Of a stretch of DNA of 64,000 nucleotides, positions 47,780-54,184 are shown in pieces. The stretch comes from UBA6054 sp963975575 (GTDB taxonomy: Bacteria; Planctomycetota; Phycisphaerae; Phycisphaerales; UBA1924), in NCBI GenBank assembly GCA_963975575.1, contig CAXBHL010000001.1:248001-312000 (forward strand), in the 5' to 3' direction. Every line of letters starts with the position of its first letter. Positions within the stretch are counted from its first letter, which is position 1. The position numbers and the translations under genes are program-made. The notes beneath the pieces are model-generated. The model was not told where the DNA came from. It saw only the letters and a program-made list of their open reading frames with translations, and searched no databases.

Positions 47780-48642
47780 TGGTCAGCCCGCCCGCGCCAC
47801 GCGGAGATCTGCACCTGCCAGCCGGACCCGGCCGCCGGCGTCGTTGTCTCGAACCGTCCGGTTTCCACCGGGCCGTTGACCTCGACCCCGAACAACTCGG
47901 CAATCTGCATGTCCCCCGTCCACGCGGTTTTCACATACAGCCGCGGCAGCAGCGAGTCCGGCGTGAACCACATCCGCACCGACTCCCAGTCGTCCTGCCC
48001 CGGCGAGCCCTCCCGCGGCGTCAGCTTCAACTGCACGCACCCGTCCGGCGCCACCAGCGGCATCAGCCCCGCCAACTCCGGCGTATCCGTGTTATCCACC
48101 AGCCCGTCGCCCACCGGCAGCAACTCGGCCTCGTAGTCCTTGAGCACCAGGTCCGCGTCGTCGCCCACCGACACCCAGAACGGCGCGTCCCGCATCAGGT
48201 CCATCGGGTCGAGGACCTGCCCCGCCGGCACGATCTCCCGCTTGATGAACTGCTTCTCGTCCGGCATCCGCTCGACCAGCCACCGTCCGTCGAACACAAA
48301 CTGCTCGTTGATGTTCTCCACCCGCGTGTCGATCTGCAGTTGCTCAAAGGTCACCGCGTACTGCCGCACGGGAACTTCACCCTCCCGCAACGTCCGCAGC
48401 GCGAGCGTCCCGAACCGACGCTGCAGGTCGCCCTGCAACGCCTGGATGCCCGTCAGGCGCACCTGCCCGGTCAGCGTATCGATCGTCTTGTCCCGCTCCC
48501 CCAGCGCGGTCAGCAGCGCCCGCGCATCGGCGAACGCGCCCGGCTCGGCCGCCACCGGTTTCTCCGCGGGCGGCTCCCCCGCCGGCTGTCCGCCGACCAA
48601 GCCCGCCAACCCGATTAACCACGCCGCCAGTCCGTGCATCAT
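47776..48642 (-). CDS. Exported LolA-like protein of unknown function
   Basis: 288 residues with a signal peptide (MMHGLAAWLIGLAGLVGG). The body has the periodic strands and charge pattern of the LolA/LppX-like fold (VRLTGIQALQGDL, EQFVFDGRWLVERMPDEKQFIKRE, WESVRMWFTPDSLLPRLYVKT). It resembles planctomycete-specific proteins usually annotated only by a domain number. A role in carrying or sensing lipids is inferred from the fold alone. AAGGAG lies 7 bases before the first ATG (48642); a second ATG follows directly. Coupled to the metallopeptidase gene by a GTGA overlap. Confidence 0.72.
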   Translation of the reverse strand: MMHGLAAWLIGLAGLVGGQPAGEPPAEKPVAAEPGAFADARALLTALGERDKTIDTLTGQVRLTGIQALQGDLQRRFGTLALRTLREGEVPVRQYAVTFEQLQIDTRVENINEQFVFDGRWLVERMPDEKQFIKREIVPAGQVLDPMDLMRDAPFWVSVGDDADLVLKDYEAELLPVGDGLVDNTDTPELAGLMPLVAPDGCVQLKLTPREGSPGQDDWESVRMWFTPDSLLPRLYVKTAWTGDMQIAELFGVEVNGPVETGRFETTTPAAGSGWQVQISAWRGRADQ

Positions 48643-48693
48643 CCGCGACTCCTTCCGCTCACCGTTCTACCGACAACCCCCGCCAACAGTTCT

Positions 48694-49221
48694 TCATTCA
48701 TCCGCTTCACCCGCCCCAAACCCCTTGCCCTGCTCTGTGCCCTCTGTGGTGATCTCCCCGCCCCCAACCGTCCCCACAACCCCCTCCCCGCTCAGAAACA
48801 CCCGCAGGATCGCCGCCGCCGCGATCGCGTCCCGACGCATTTTCTTCTGCTTGTGCGTCAGCCCGGACCGCGCCATCTGCTCGTCCGCCTCGATCGAGGT
48901 CTGGCGTTCATCCACCAGCACCAGCGGGCACCCCAGCGCCGCCGCGATCCGCCCCGCGAACGCCCGCACCGCCTTCGCCTGCGGCCCTTCCGTTCCGTCC
49001 ATATTCAGCGGCAGCCCGATCACCACCTCCGCCCCTCCCCGATCAAGATCACCGCCCACCAGCCCCCGCACCTGACCCACAATCCCCCGGATCAGCGCGT
49101 CCCCGCCCTCCCGACCGATCGGCACCTCCACCAGCCCCGCCGGCGAGGCGATCCCCGTGATCCGGTCCCCGACCGCGATCCCCGTCCGCGCATCCCCGAG
49201 ATCGATCGCCACAACCCGCAT
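48694..49221 (-). CDS. ruvX: Putative pre-16S rRNA nuclease / RuvX (YqgF family)
   Basis: RNase H-fold nuclease of the YqgF family, implicated in 16S rRNA 5' end maturation and proposed as a Holliday junction resolvase. 175 residues. AIDLGDARTGIAVGD at the N-terminus, VIGLPLNMDGTEGPQA in the middle and LVLVDERQTSIEA with RRDAIAAAAIL near the end are all family signatures; the catalytic acids Asp7, Glu104-region and Asp129-region are present by position. The last 25 residues (GGGEITTEGTEQGK...) are low complexity and coincide with a short repeat at 48733-48753. Divergent from dut with 59 bases between starts. Confidence 0.93.
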   Translation of the reverse strand: MRVVAIDLGDARTGIAVGDRITGIASPAGLVEVPIGREGGDALIRGIVGQVRGLVGGDLDRGGAEVVIGLPLNMDGTEGPQAKAVRAFAGRIAAALGCPLVLVDERQTSIEADEQMARSGLTHKQKKMRRDAIAAAAILRVFLSGEGVVGTVGGGEITTEGTEQGKGFGAGEADE

Positions 49222-49280
49222 CCCACCATTCTAAGGATGCCCGGCGAGGAACCCCGGGCCGCCCGCTTCTAAACTCACCC

Positions 49281-49781
49281 ATGCCCTCCCCATCCCCCGT
49301 GATCGAACCCGCCCGCGCCGTTCAGGCCACCCCCACGGTCCTCGTCCAGCGCCTCGACCCCAACGCCGTCCTCCCCGAGGCCAAGACCGAGCACGCCGCC
49401 GGCATGGACCTGGCCGCCTGCCTGCCCCGCCACGAGCACGCCGGCACCGTCACCCTCGCCCCCGGCGACATCGCCAAGATCCCCCTCGGCTTCGCCGTCG
49501 CTATCCCCGACGGCTACGAGGGCCAGGTCCGCCCCCGCTCCGGCCTGGCCACCCGCCACGGCGTCACCGTCCCCAACGCCCCGGGCACCGTCGATTCCGA
49601 CTACCGCGGCGAGATGTTCGTCGCCCTGATCAACCTCGGCCGCGAACCCCACACCGTCCACCACGCCGACCGCATCGCCCAGCTCGTCATCGCCCCCGTC
49701 ACCCGCCCGCTACTGGTCGAGGTCAGCGAACTCAACCAGACCCCCCGCGGCGCCGGCGGCTTCGGCTCCACCGGCCGCTAA
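49281..49781 (+). CDS. dut: dUTP diphosphatase
   Basis: Hydrolyses dUTP to dUMP, limiting uracil in DNA and supplying dTMP synthesis. 166 residues. All five trimeric dUTPase motifs are present in order: HAAGMDLAACL (I), QVRPRSGLATRHG (II), GTVDSDYRGEMFV (III), ADRIAQLVIAPV (IV) and RGAGGFGSTGR (V, the P-loop-like tail). The first 20 residues are a poorly conserved leader; a later start is not available as a good Met. Divergent from ruvX; followed by a hairpin that belongs to the next gene on the opposite strand. Confidence 0.96.
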   Translation: MPSPSPVIEPARAVQATPTVLVQRLDPNAVLPEAKTEHAAGMDLAACLPRHEHAGTVTLAPGDIAKIPLGFAVAIPDGYEGQVRPRSGLATRHGVTVPNAPGTVDSDYRGEMFVALINLGREPHTVHHADRIAQLVIAPVTRPLLVEVSELNQTPRGAGGFGSTGR

Positions 49782-49783
49782 AG

Positions 49784-49807
49784 AAAAAGCCGTGCACCGC
49801 ACGGCTT
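49784..49807 (-). terminator. Terminator of the 94-residue helical protein gene
   Basis: A 9-bp stem (49787-49795 with 49799-49807, loop of 3) is followed on the minus strand by T5 and then CTTT. It lies 35 bases after the stop at 49842 and abuts the dut stop. Confidence 0.85.
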
Positions 49808-49841
49808 CCAAATCCCTGACGGCGAGTGGCAACGCCCCGTC

Positions 49842-50126
49842 CTACGCCATCACCTCGTCCAGCACGTCCAGGTCTTCCTCGGACAGCGAGGTCTTCAGGT
49901 CCGCCAGCACGGCGTCGAACGAGGCGATCAGCCGCTTGGTGGATTCGATCGCGTTGTCCATGGACGACTTGCCGGTCACCTGTTTGACCAGGTCCGAACG
50001 ACGCATCTCGGCCAGGTTCTGCTCCGAGCACCGCTTGGCGTGCATCAGCGTGTCGAGCAAGACTTTCGCCTCGTCCCGACGCTGAACAGTCTCGATCCAA
50101 ACCCGGTGCGATGTCATGGTGGTCAA
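49842..50126 (-). CDS. Small helical protein of unknown function
   Basis: Not recognised. 94 residues, charged and almost entirely alpha-helical by composition (RRDEAKVLLDTLMHAKRC, MDNAIESTKRLIASFDAVLADL), with an acidic C-terminus. No signal peptide or membrane segment. The start is probably the TTG at 50126, because GGAGG sits 7 bases before it; the ATG at 50117 would be 16 bases away. It has its own terminator, so it is likely a monocistronic gene. A coiled-coil adaptor or antitoxin-like role is possible but unsupported. Confidence 0.68.
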   Translation of the reverse strand: MTTMTSHRVWIETVQRRDEAKVLLDTLMHAKRCSEQNLAEMRRSDLVKQVTGKSSMDNAIESTKRLIASFDAVLADLKTSLSEEDLDVLDEVMA

Positions 50127-50310
50127 GGGGAGGCCTCCATTCCCGATCTGCCGGACACTCCGGTCCGGCTTACTTCGGAATCACGAGACCCAATTGTCCC
50201 GTGAACTTCGCGCGAATCAAACAGGACGGGCAAAGCCGCACCCTAAACAGGGGATAAACAGCCCGCCACACCCCCGCAGTCCGAGAACTTGTCCACCGGA
50301 GCAGGCATCA

Positions 50311-50380
50311 GGCACGCAGGCACGAAGGCACGCAGGGTCGGATTCAATCTCCCCCCTCCGTGCCTCCGTGCCTTCGTCCC
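50311..50380. repeat. Inverted repeat of 8-nt-period units after manC
   Basis: Left arm 50311-50337 (GGCACGNA units) pairs with right arm 50354-50380 (CCTNCGTG units) at 23 of 27 positions. It ends 3 bases from the manC stop and could act as a transcript-end hairpin. Same design as the element in rarA, with a different unit sequence. Confidence 0.8.
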
Positions 50381-50383
50381 TTC

Positions 50384-51505
50384 CTACCGGTCCCCCTCCC
50401 CCAACCCCCCGTGCAACGCCTTCAACGCCTCCGCCTTCCCCCGCGGCATGATCAGCGTCGCCCGCCCCGTCCGCACCACCACCAGATCATCGCACCCCAC
50501 CAGCGCGACCAGGTGCTCCGAGTCCGTCCCCCCCTCGCCGATCACGATGTTGTTCGTTGATTCGTGCGCCGCCAGCCGCACACCCGCCACGCGGTTGCCG
50601 CTCCCGTCCGGCGTGATCGTCTCGCCGTAACTCGGCCACGACCCCACGTCCAGCCACTCGATCCCCATCTCCACGCCCACGATCGACACGTCGTCCGCCC
50701 GCGCCGCCGGCTCCATCACGCCGTAGTCCACGCTGGTCTTCTTCAGCTTCGGGTACTCCTCGTCCAGCACCCGCTGCTGATCCGGCGTGCCCCACGCTTC
50801 GGCGATCCGCCGCATGCCGTCCTTGTTCTCCGGCAGGAACCGCTCGTACAACTCCAAGAACTGCTTCGCGTGGAACACGAACATCCCGCTGTTCCAGAAG
50901 AACTTCCCGCTCGCCAGGTACGCCTCGGCCTTCTCCAGCGGCGGCTTCTCCACGAACCGCTCCACCCCGAACGCCCGCCCGCCCCCGGGCCCCCCGGCCC
51001 GACCGATCGGCCCGCCCTTCTCGATGTACCCGTACCCCGTCGCCGGGTGCGTCGGCGTGATGCCGAAGGTCACCAGGCGCGTCGAGTCCTCCTCCGCCAG
51101 CCGGAACCCCAGGTCCATCGCCGCGTTGAAGGTCTCCACGGGCGCAATCAACTGGTCCGCCGTCAGCACCGCGAACACCGCCGTCGGGTCTTCCTGGGCG
51201 AACACCGCCGCCGCGAACGCCACCGCGTTGACCGTGTCCCGCGGCTCGGGCTCGCCGAGGATGTGCGCATCGTCCAGCCCCGCCATCCCGTCACGGATCT
51301 GGTCGCGGTACCGCTCCCCCGTGCAGATGTAGGCCCGCTCCTTCGGAACCAGCCCTCCCATCCGCTCGGCCGCCACCTGCAGCAGCGACACCACCGACCC
51401 GTCCGCCCGGTGGATGAACCGGATCAACTGCTTGGGCTGCCCGTCGCGGCTCATGGGCCACAACCGCGTCCCCGACCCGCCCGCCATGATCATCGCGTAT
51501 CGCAT
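50384..51505 (-). CDS. manC: Mannose-1-phosphate guanylyltransferase
   Basis: Makes GDP-mannose from mannose-1-phosphate and GTP, for capsule, LPS or glycoprotein sugars. 373 residues from the ATG at 51505. The nucleotidyl-transferase signature AMIMAGGSGTRLWPMSR and the following PKQLI are intact; HILGEPEPRDTVNAV, FVEKPPLEKAEAYL and FFWNSGMFVF are further conserved blocks, with a C-terminal left-handed helix region (NNIVIGEGG, LVALVGCDDLVVV). It lacks the C-terminal isomerase domain of bifunctional AlgA. No ribosome binding site is visible: the region before the ATG is part of a large palindrome shared with ruvA. Confidence 0.93.
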   Translation of the reverse strand: MRYAMIMAGGSGTRLWPMSRDGQPKQLIRFIHRADGSVVSLLQVAAERMGGLVPKERAYICTGERYRDQIRDGMAGLDDAHILGEPEPRDTVNAVAFAAAVFAQEDPTAVFAVLTADQLIAPVETFNAAMDLGFRLAEEDSTRLVTFGITPTHPATGYGYIEKGGPIGRAGGPGGGRAFGVERFVEKPPLEKAEAYLASGKFFWNSGMFVFHAKQFLELYERFLPENKDGMRRIAEAWGTPDQQRVLDEEYPKLKKTSVDYGVMEPAARADDVSIVGVEMGIEWLDVGSWPSYGETITPDGSGNRVAGVRLAAHESTNNIVIGEGGTDSEHLVALVGCDDLVVVRTGRATLIMPRGKAEALKALHGGLGEGDR

Positions 51506-51608
51506 GGGGGGAGGATAGGGACGAGCCACAAGCCACTAGCCACTGGGGATCAGGGTCAGAATCCGAACCCTGGTGGCGAGTGGCCAGTCCCTGGTCCCTA
51601 TCCTCCCC
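51506..51608. repeat. About 100-bp palindrome filling the manC-ruvA gap
   Basis: GGGGAGGATAGGGAC (from 51508) and its exact complement (ending 51608) form the outer arms. The similarity continues inward with a few mismatches for some 40 bases per arm, and an inner CAGGGT...ACCCTG (51551-51572) closes the loop. Half of the same sequence recurs at 54330-54367. Confidence 0.88.
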
Positions 51609-51609
51609 A

Positions 51610-52278
51610 ATGCTCACCCGCCTCACCGGCACACTCGAGTCCGTCGGCGACGCCCTGACCATCACGACCGGCCCCTTCGCCCTCCGCGTCGAGGCCCCCC
51701 GATACCTGCTCGACCGCCTAGGCGCCGACGACGCCGACGGCCAGCCCTCCGCCGCCATCGGCCAGCCCATCACCCTCTGCACCCGCCTCGACCTCGAAAG
51801 CCACAACCAGGGCACGAGCTTCAGCCCCCGCCTGGTCGCCTTCGCCACGCCGGACGAGCGCGAGTTCTTCGACCTGTTCACCTCGGTCAAGGGCCTGGGC
51901 ACCCGCCGCGCCCTGCGGGCCCTGGCCCGCGAACCCGCCGTCATCGCGGCCTGGATCGTCGCCAAGGACGCCAAGGCCCTGACGCAACTGCCCGAGATCG
52001 GCAAGCGCCTCGCCGAGACCGTCATCGCCGAACTGAGCGGCAAGGTCGACCGCTTTGCCACCGAACTGGCCATGGACGCCGGCCCCACCCCCCGGCGCAC
52101 CCCGACGCCCGAGCCCAGCCGCCTCCCCCCCGCGGCCGAGGAAGCCCTCGCCGCCCTCATGGCCCTCGGCGAGTCCCGCCCCGACGCCGAACGCAAGGTC
52201 CAGACCGCCATGACCAAGGCCGGCCCCGAAGCCGACGCCAACCAACTCGTCAACACCGTCTTCGGCACCGGCACCTGA
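51610..52278 (+). CDS. ruvA: Holliday junction branch migration protein RuvA
   Basis: Binds Holliday junctions and loads RuvB in recombinational repair. 222 residues. The N-terminal OB domain begins MLTRLTGTLESVGDALTI; helix-hairpin-helix elements FTSVKGLGTRRALRAL and LTQLPEIGKRLAETVIAEL are diagnostic; after a proline-rich linker the C-terminal domain III (AAEEALAALMALGESRPDAERKV) binds RuvB. ruvB and ruvC are not adjacent. Start ATG at 51610, immediately after the shared palindrome; there is no usual Shine-Dalgarno sequence. A REP-like hairpin starts at the stop codon. Confidence 0.95.
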   Translation: MLTRLTGTLESVGDALTITTGPFALRVEAPRYLLDRLGADDADGQPSAAIGQPITLCTRLDLESHNQGTSFSPRLVAFATPDEREFFDLFTSVKGLGTRRALRALAREPAVIAAWIVAKDAKALTQLPEIGKRLAETVIAELSGKVDRFATELAMDAGPTPRRTPTPEPSRLPPAAEEALAALMALGESRPDAERKVQTAMTKAGPEADANQLVNTVFGTGT

Positions 52279-52308
52279 TCCCCGGAGCGGAGGGCTTCCA
52301 GCCCTCCG
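52278..52308. repeat. REP-like palindrome, family B, copy 1
   Basis: 31 bases identical to 53818-53848. The core GGAGGGC-TTCCA-GCCCTCC forms a 7-bp hairpin. It starts in the ruvA stop codon and may serve as its transcript end. Confidence 0.85.
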
Positions 52309-52334
52309 ATCGGCCACAGGCCGATGCCACATCC

Positions 52335-52363
52335 GGGTGCCACGGCTTGCTCGCAAGCCGTGC
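52335..52363. repeat. REP-like palindrome, family C, copy 1
   Basis: 29 bases identical to 52865-52893. CACGGCTTGC and GCAAGCCGTG form a 10-bp stem with a 2-base centre. Lies about 50-75 bases upstream of the first zinc-ribbon membrane gene. Confidence 0.88.
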
Positions 52364-52410
52364 GATCAAACACGGATGCGCCATGATAACCCACGCCGAT
52401 AAACTTGGCG

Positions 52411-52821
52411 ATGCGCCCGACGGTTGCCAAATCCGCAGTCATCCACGGCGTCCCTTCCGCCTACCGCCGCTTAGTGTTGCGCTCGTTCACTGGGGTCACA
52501 TCGTCAGCCATTTTGTTGTTCGCCGCGATTCTTCCAACCATCTTCCTTGGTGGCCCGACCTCGATTCTCGGAGTCCACGTCTACGTCATTGTCTTCGTGA
52601 TCGGCATGGCCCTTGTTTGGCCCCTGACGATCATCGCAATCGTCCGCGTGCTTCGATTCCAGTCAAAGATCCACGCCAATCCTCACATCTGTCTTCACTG
52701 CCTTTACCCGCTCGAATCTCCAGCCACACACTGTCCCGAGTGCGGCCGATCGAACAACACACGAGACCTCAACGAAGCCTGGAAGCAAATCATCGAGCAC
52801 GGCGAATGTTCTGACAACTGA
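52411..52821 (+). CDS. Small membrane protein with C-terminal zinc ribbon, paralogue 1
   Basis: 136 residues from the ATG at 52411 (a TTG at 52405 is also possible). Two hydrophobic segments, FTGVTSSAILLFAAILPTIFLGG and GVHVYVIVFVIGMALVWPLTIIAIV, are followed by a cytoplasmic-type tail with CLHCLYPLESPATHCPECGRS: two CxxC pairs separated by about 12 residues, a likely zinc ribbon. Function unknown. The next gene has the same length and design, and three larger proteins near 58.7-62.3 kb carry the same ribbon. More A/T in third positions than most genes here. Confidence 0.7.
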   Translation: MRPTVAKSAVIHGVPSAYRRLVLRSFTGVTSSAILLFAAILPTIFLGGPTSILGVHVYVIVFVIGMALVWPLTIIAIVRVLRFQSKIHANPHICLHCLYPLESPATHCPECGRSNNTRDLNEAWKQIIEHGECSDN

Positions 52822-52864
52822 TCCCCATACCGACCATTCCTCCTCCCTTGGTCCATCAAGCGAC

Positions 52865-52893
52865 GGGTGCCACGGCTTGCTCGCAAGCCGTGC
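52865..52893. repeat. REP-like palindrome, family C, copy 2
   Basis: Identical to 52335-52363. It precedes the second zinc-ribbon gene at a comparable distance, so repeat plus gene may have been duplicated as a unit. Confidence 0.88.
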
Positions 52894-52941
52894 TCTCTCA
52901 GAACCACCACCGACCAGAATCACCGCCGCGCGACCAACCCC

Positions 52942-53352
52942 ATGCCCACCCCCCGCCCCGCCATCCGACACGGCCAACCAGGCATCACGCTCGCGTGGTG
53001 GCGATCCTTTGCTCTCGCCCTGCTCGGCATGTCTGCCCCAGGTCTCTATCCCGTCTTCGTCGACGTCGAACACAGCGCGGCGACCCGCGCCCTGCACGTC
53101 ATCGCTCTCGGATTCCAGTTCTTCTCGCTGATCTTCATGATCCGACTCGGCCTCCGCTGGTTTCGCATTACGGCCGCCCTCAAACGCGTGCCCCCCGCCT
53201 GCTTCAACTGCCTCTATCGCCTTGAGTCCCATCCCATCTGCCCGGAATGCGGCTGCGTCCAGAACTATGACAGTTTCTCAGCGGGATGGAAAAGTGGATC
53301 CGTAAACATCGCCGCTGACCCCCCTTCGCCCCCTTCGAGATCTTCGCGTTGA
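52942..53352 (+). CDS. Small membrane protein with C-terminal zinc ribbon, paralogue 2
   Basis: 136 residues from the ATG at 52942 (the open frame upstream comes from the repeat at 52865). Two hydrophobic segments, WWRSFALALLGMSAPGLYPVFV and ALHVIALGFQFFSLIFMIRLGL, precede CFNCLYRLESHPICPECGCV, again two CxxC pairs. The sequence around the ribbon (C-x2-CLY-x-LES) is shared with the preceding gene, so the two are paralogues. The C-terminal 15 residues (DPPSPPSRSSR) are encoded by a short CTTCG-rich repeat at 53323-53352. Function unknown. Confidence 0.7.
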   Translation: MPTPRPAIRHGQPGITLAWWRSFALALLGMSAPGLYPVFVDVEHSAATRALHVIALGFQFFSLIFMIRLGLRWFRITAALKRVPPACFNCLYRLESHPICPECGCVQNYDSFSAGWKSGSVNIAADPPSPPSRSSR

Positions 53353-53445
53353 GAAATCTTCACTAACAACCGTCCCCGTGCGCAGTTTCGCGGACATGCA
53401 CCCGATTCCGCTTGAACCCCGCCCCCCGCGCGATACCTTCGCGCC

Positions 53446-53760
53446 ATGACCACGCAACTCACCGAACAGACCCGCGCCCTCCTCGCCGACTTCGACAACC
53501 CCGACCTGTCCGAGCTCGACCTGGCCCGCCGCCACGCCCTCACGCTCGACGAGCTGCACACGCTGACCGACGCACCCGCGTTCCGCGAAGCGGTCGCGCT
53601 GATCACCCGGATCCGCGCCGTCCGCCGCCCGCTGCTCATCGCCCGCGCCGAGGCCCACGCCGCCCAGACCCTGACGGCCCTCACCGCCCGCGACCCCGCC
53701 AGCGCCACCGCCGCCAAGGAAGTCCGCCTCGCGATCAAGGACCTCCTCGGGCTCCTGAGT
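53446..53760 (+). pseudogene. Small helical gene with lost 3' end
   Basis: The first 105 codons look genuine: MTTQLTEQTRALLADFDNPDLSELDLARRH, then LTLDELHTLTDAPAFREAVAL, which resembles a small helix-turn-helix module, then EAHAAQTLTALTARDP and KEVRLAIKDLLGLL. At about 53759 a REP-like palindrome interrupts the gene, and the same frame then runs open without a stop through proline-rich sequence and all of the next gene in the wrong phase, to 55734. A real product of 762 residues is very unlikely. A stop in another frame (TGA at 53756) suggests an indel or insertion removed the original end. Function unknown; DNA binding is a guess. Confidence 0.5.
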
Positions 53761-53787
53761 GAGCCGCGGGCTTCAGCCCGCGCGGTC
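53759..53787. repeat. REP-like palindrome, family A, copy 1
   Basis: Core GCGGGCTTCAGCCCGC. Matches the reverse complement of 62381-62407 with one mismatch in the central part. Two encoded copies both read SRGLQPAR in one frame. Confidence 0.82.
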
Positions 53788-53817
53788 ACCCAAGAACCAA
53801 CCACCTCCCCCGACCGC

Positions 53818-53848
53818 ATCCCCGGAGCGGAGGGCTTCCAGCCCTCCG
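53818..53848. repeat. REP-like palindrome, family B, copy 2
   Basis: Identical to 52278-52308. A third, inverted copy with minor changes lies at 53906-53931, so the two flank a 57-base segment. Confidence 0.85.
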
Positions 53849-54184
53849 TCGGGCGGGAGGGGCGAGTGGGCGCGCGCATCGGCATCGGCATCGCCCTGCG
53901 GGCGATCGGGGGCTGGAAGCCCCCCGCTCCGAAGACCCCGCCGCTCCTCCCGTGTCGCTGTCCGAAAGCGGGGGCGTGGGGGCCCCCACACCGCACACCA
54001 TCCACCCCCAACCAGCCCAACAACCCACCCCCCGCCCCGCACGCTCCAAACCCAAACGCCCCCGCGGCACCAAACCCCGCCCCAAAGCCGTCAGCCGCTG
54101 AACCCCCGCTCCCCCGCCCGCAACCACCCCCGAAATCCCAACCCCCGCTCCACCACCCCCCTCCAAACGACCGATATCCCCTCC

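Larger units (their letters stand above)
53759..54184. other. REP-rich, low-complexity interval
   Basis: No gene supported. It holds a family A palindrome (53759-53787), a family B copy (53818-53848) and an inverted, slightly diverged family B copy (53906-53931), then about 230 bases of C-rich low-complexity sequence (proline-coding in several frames) up to the capD-like start. Confidence 0.75.

Noticed and set aside
53759..54184. N-terminal extension of the capD-like protein beginning SRGLQPARS
   Set aside because: The extension is translated REP DNA and proline-rich filler; the same peptide appears by reading the family A copy near 62400.
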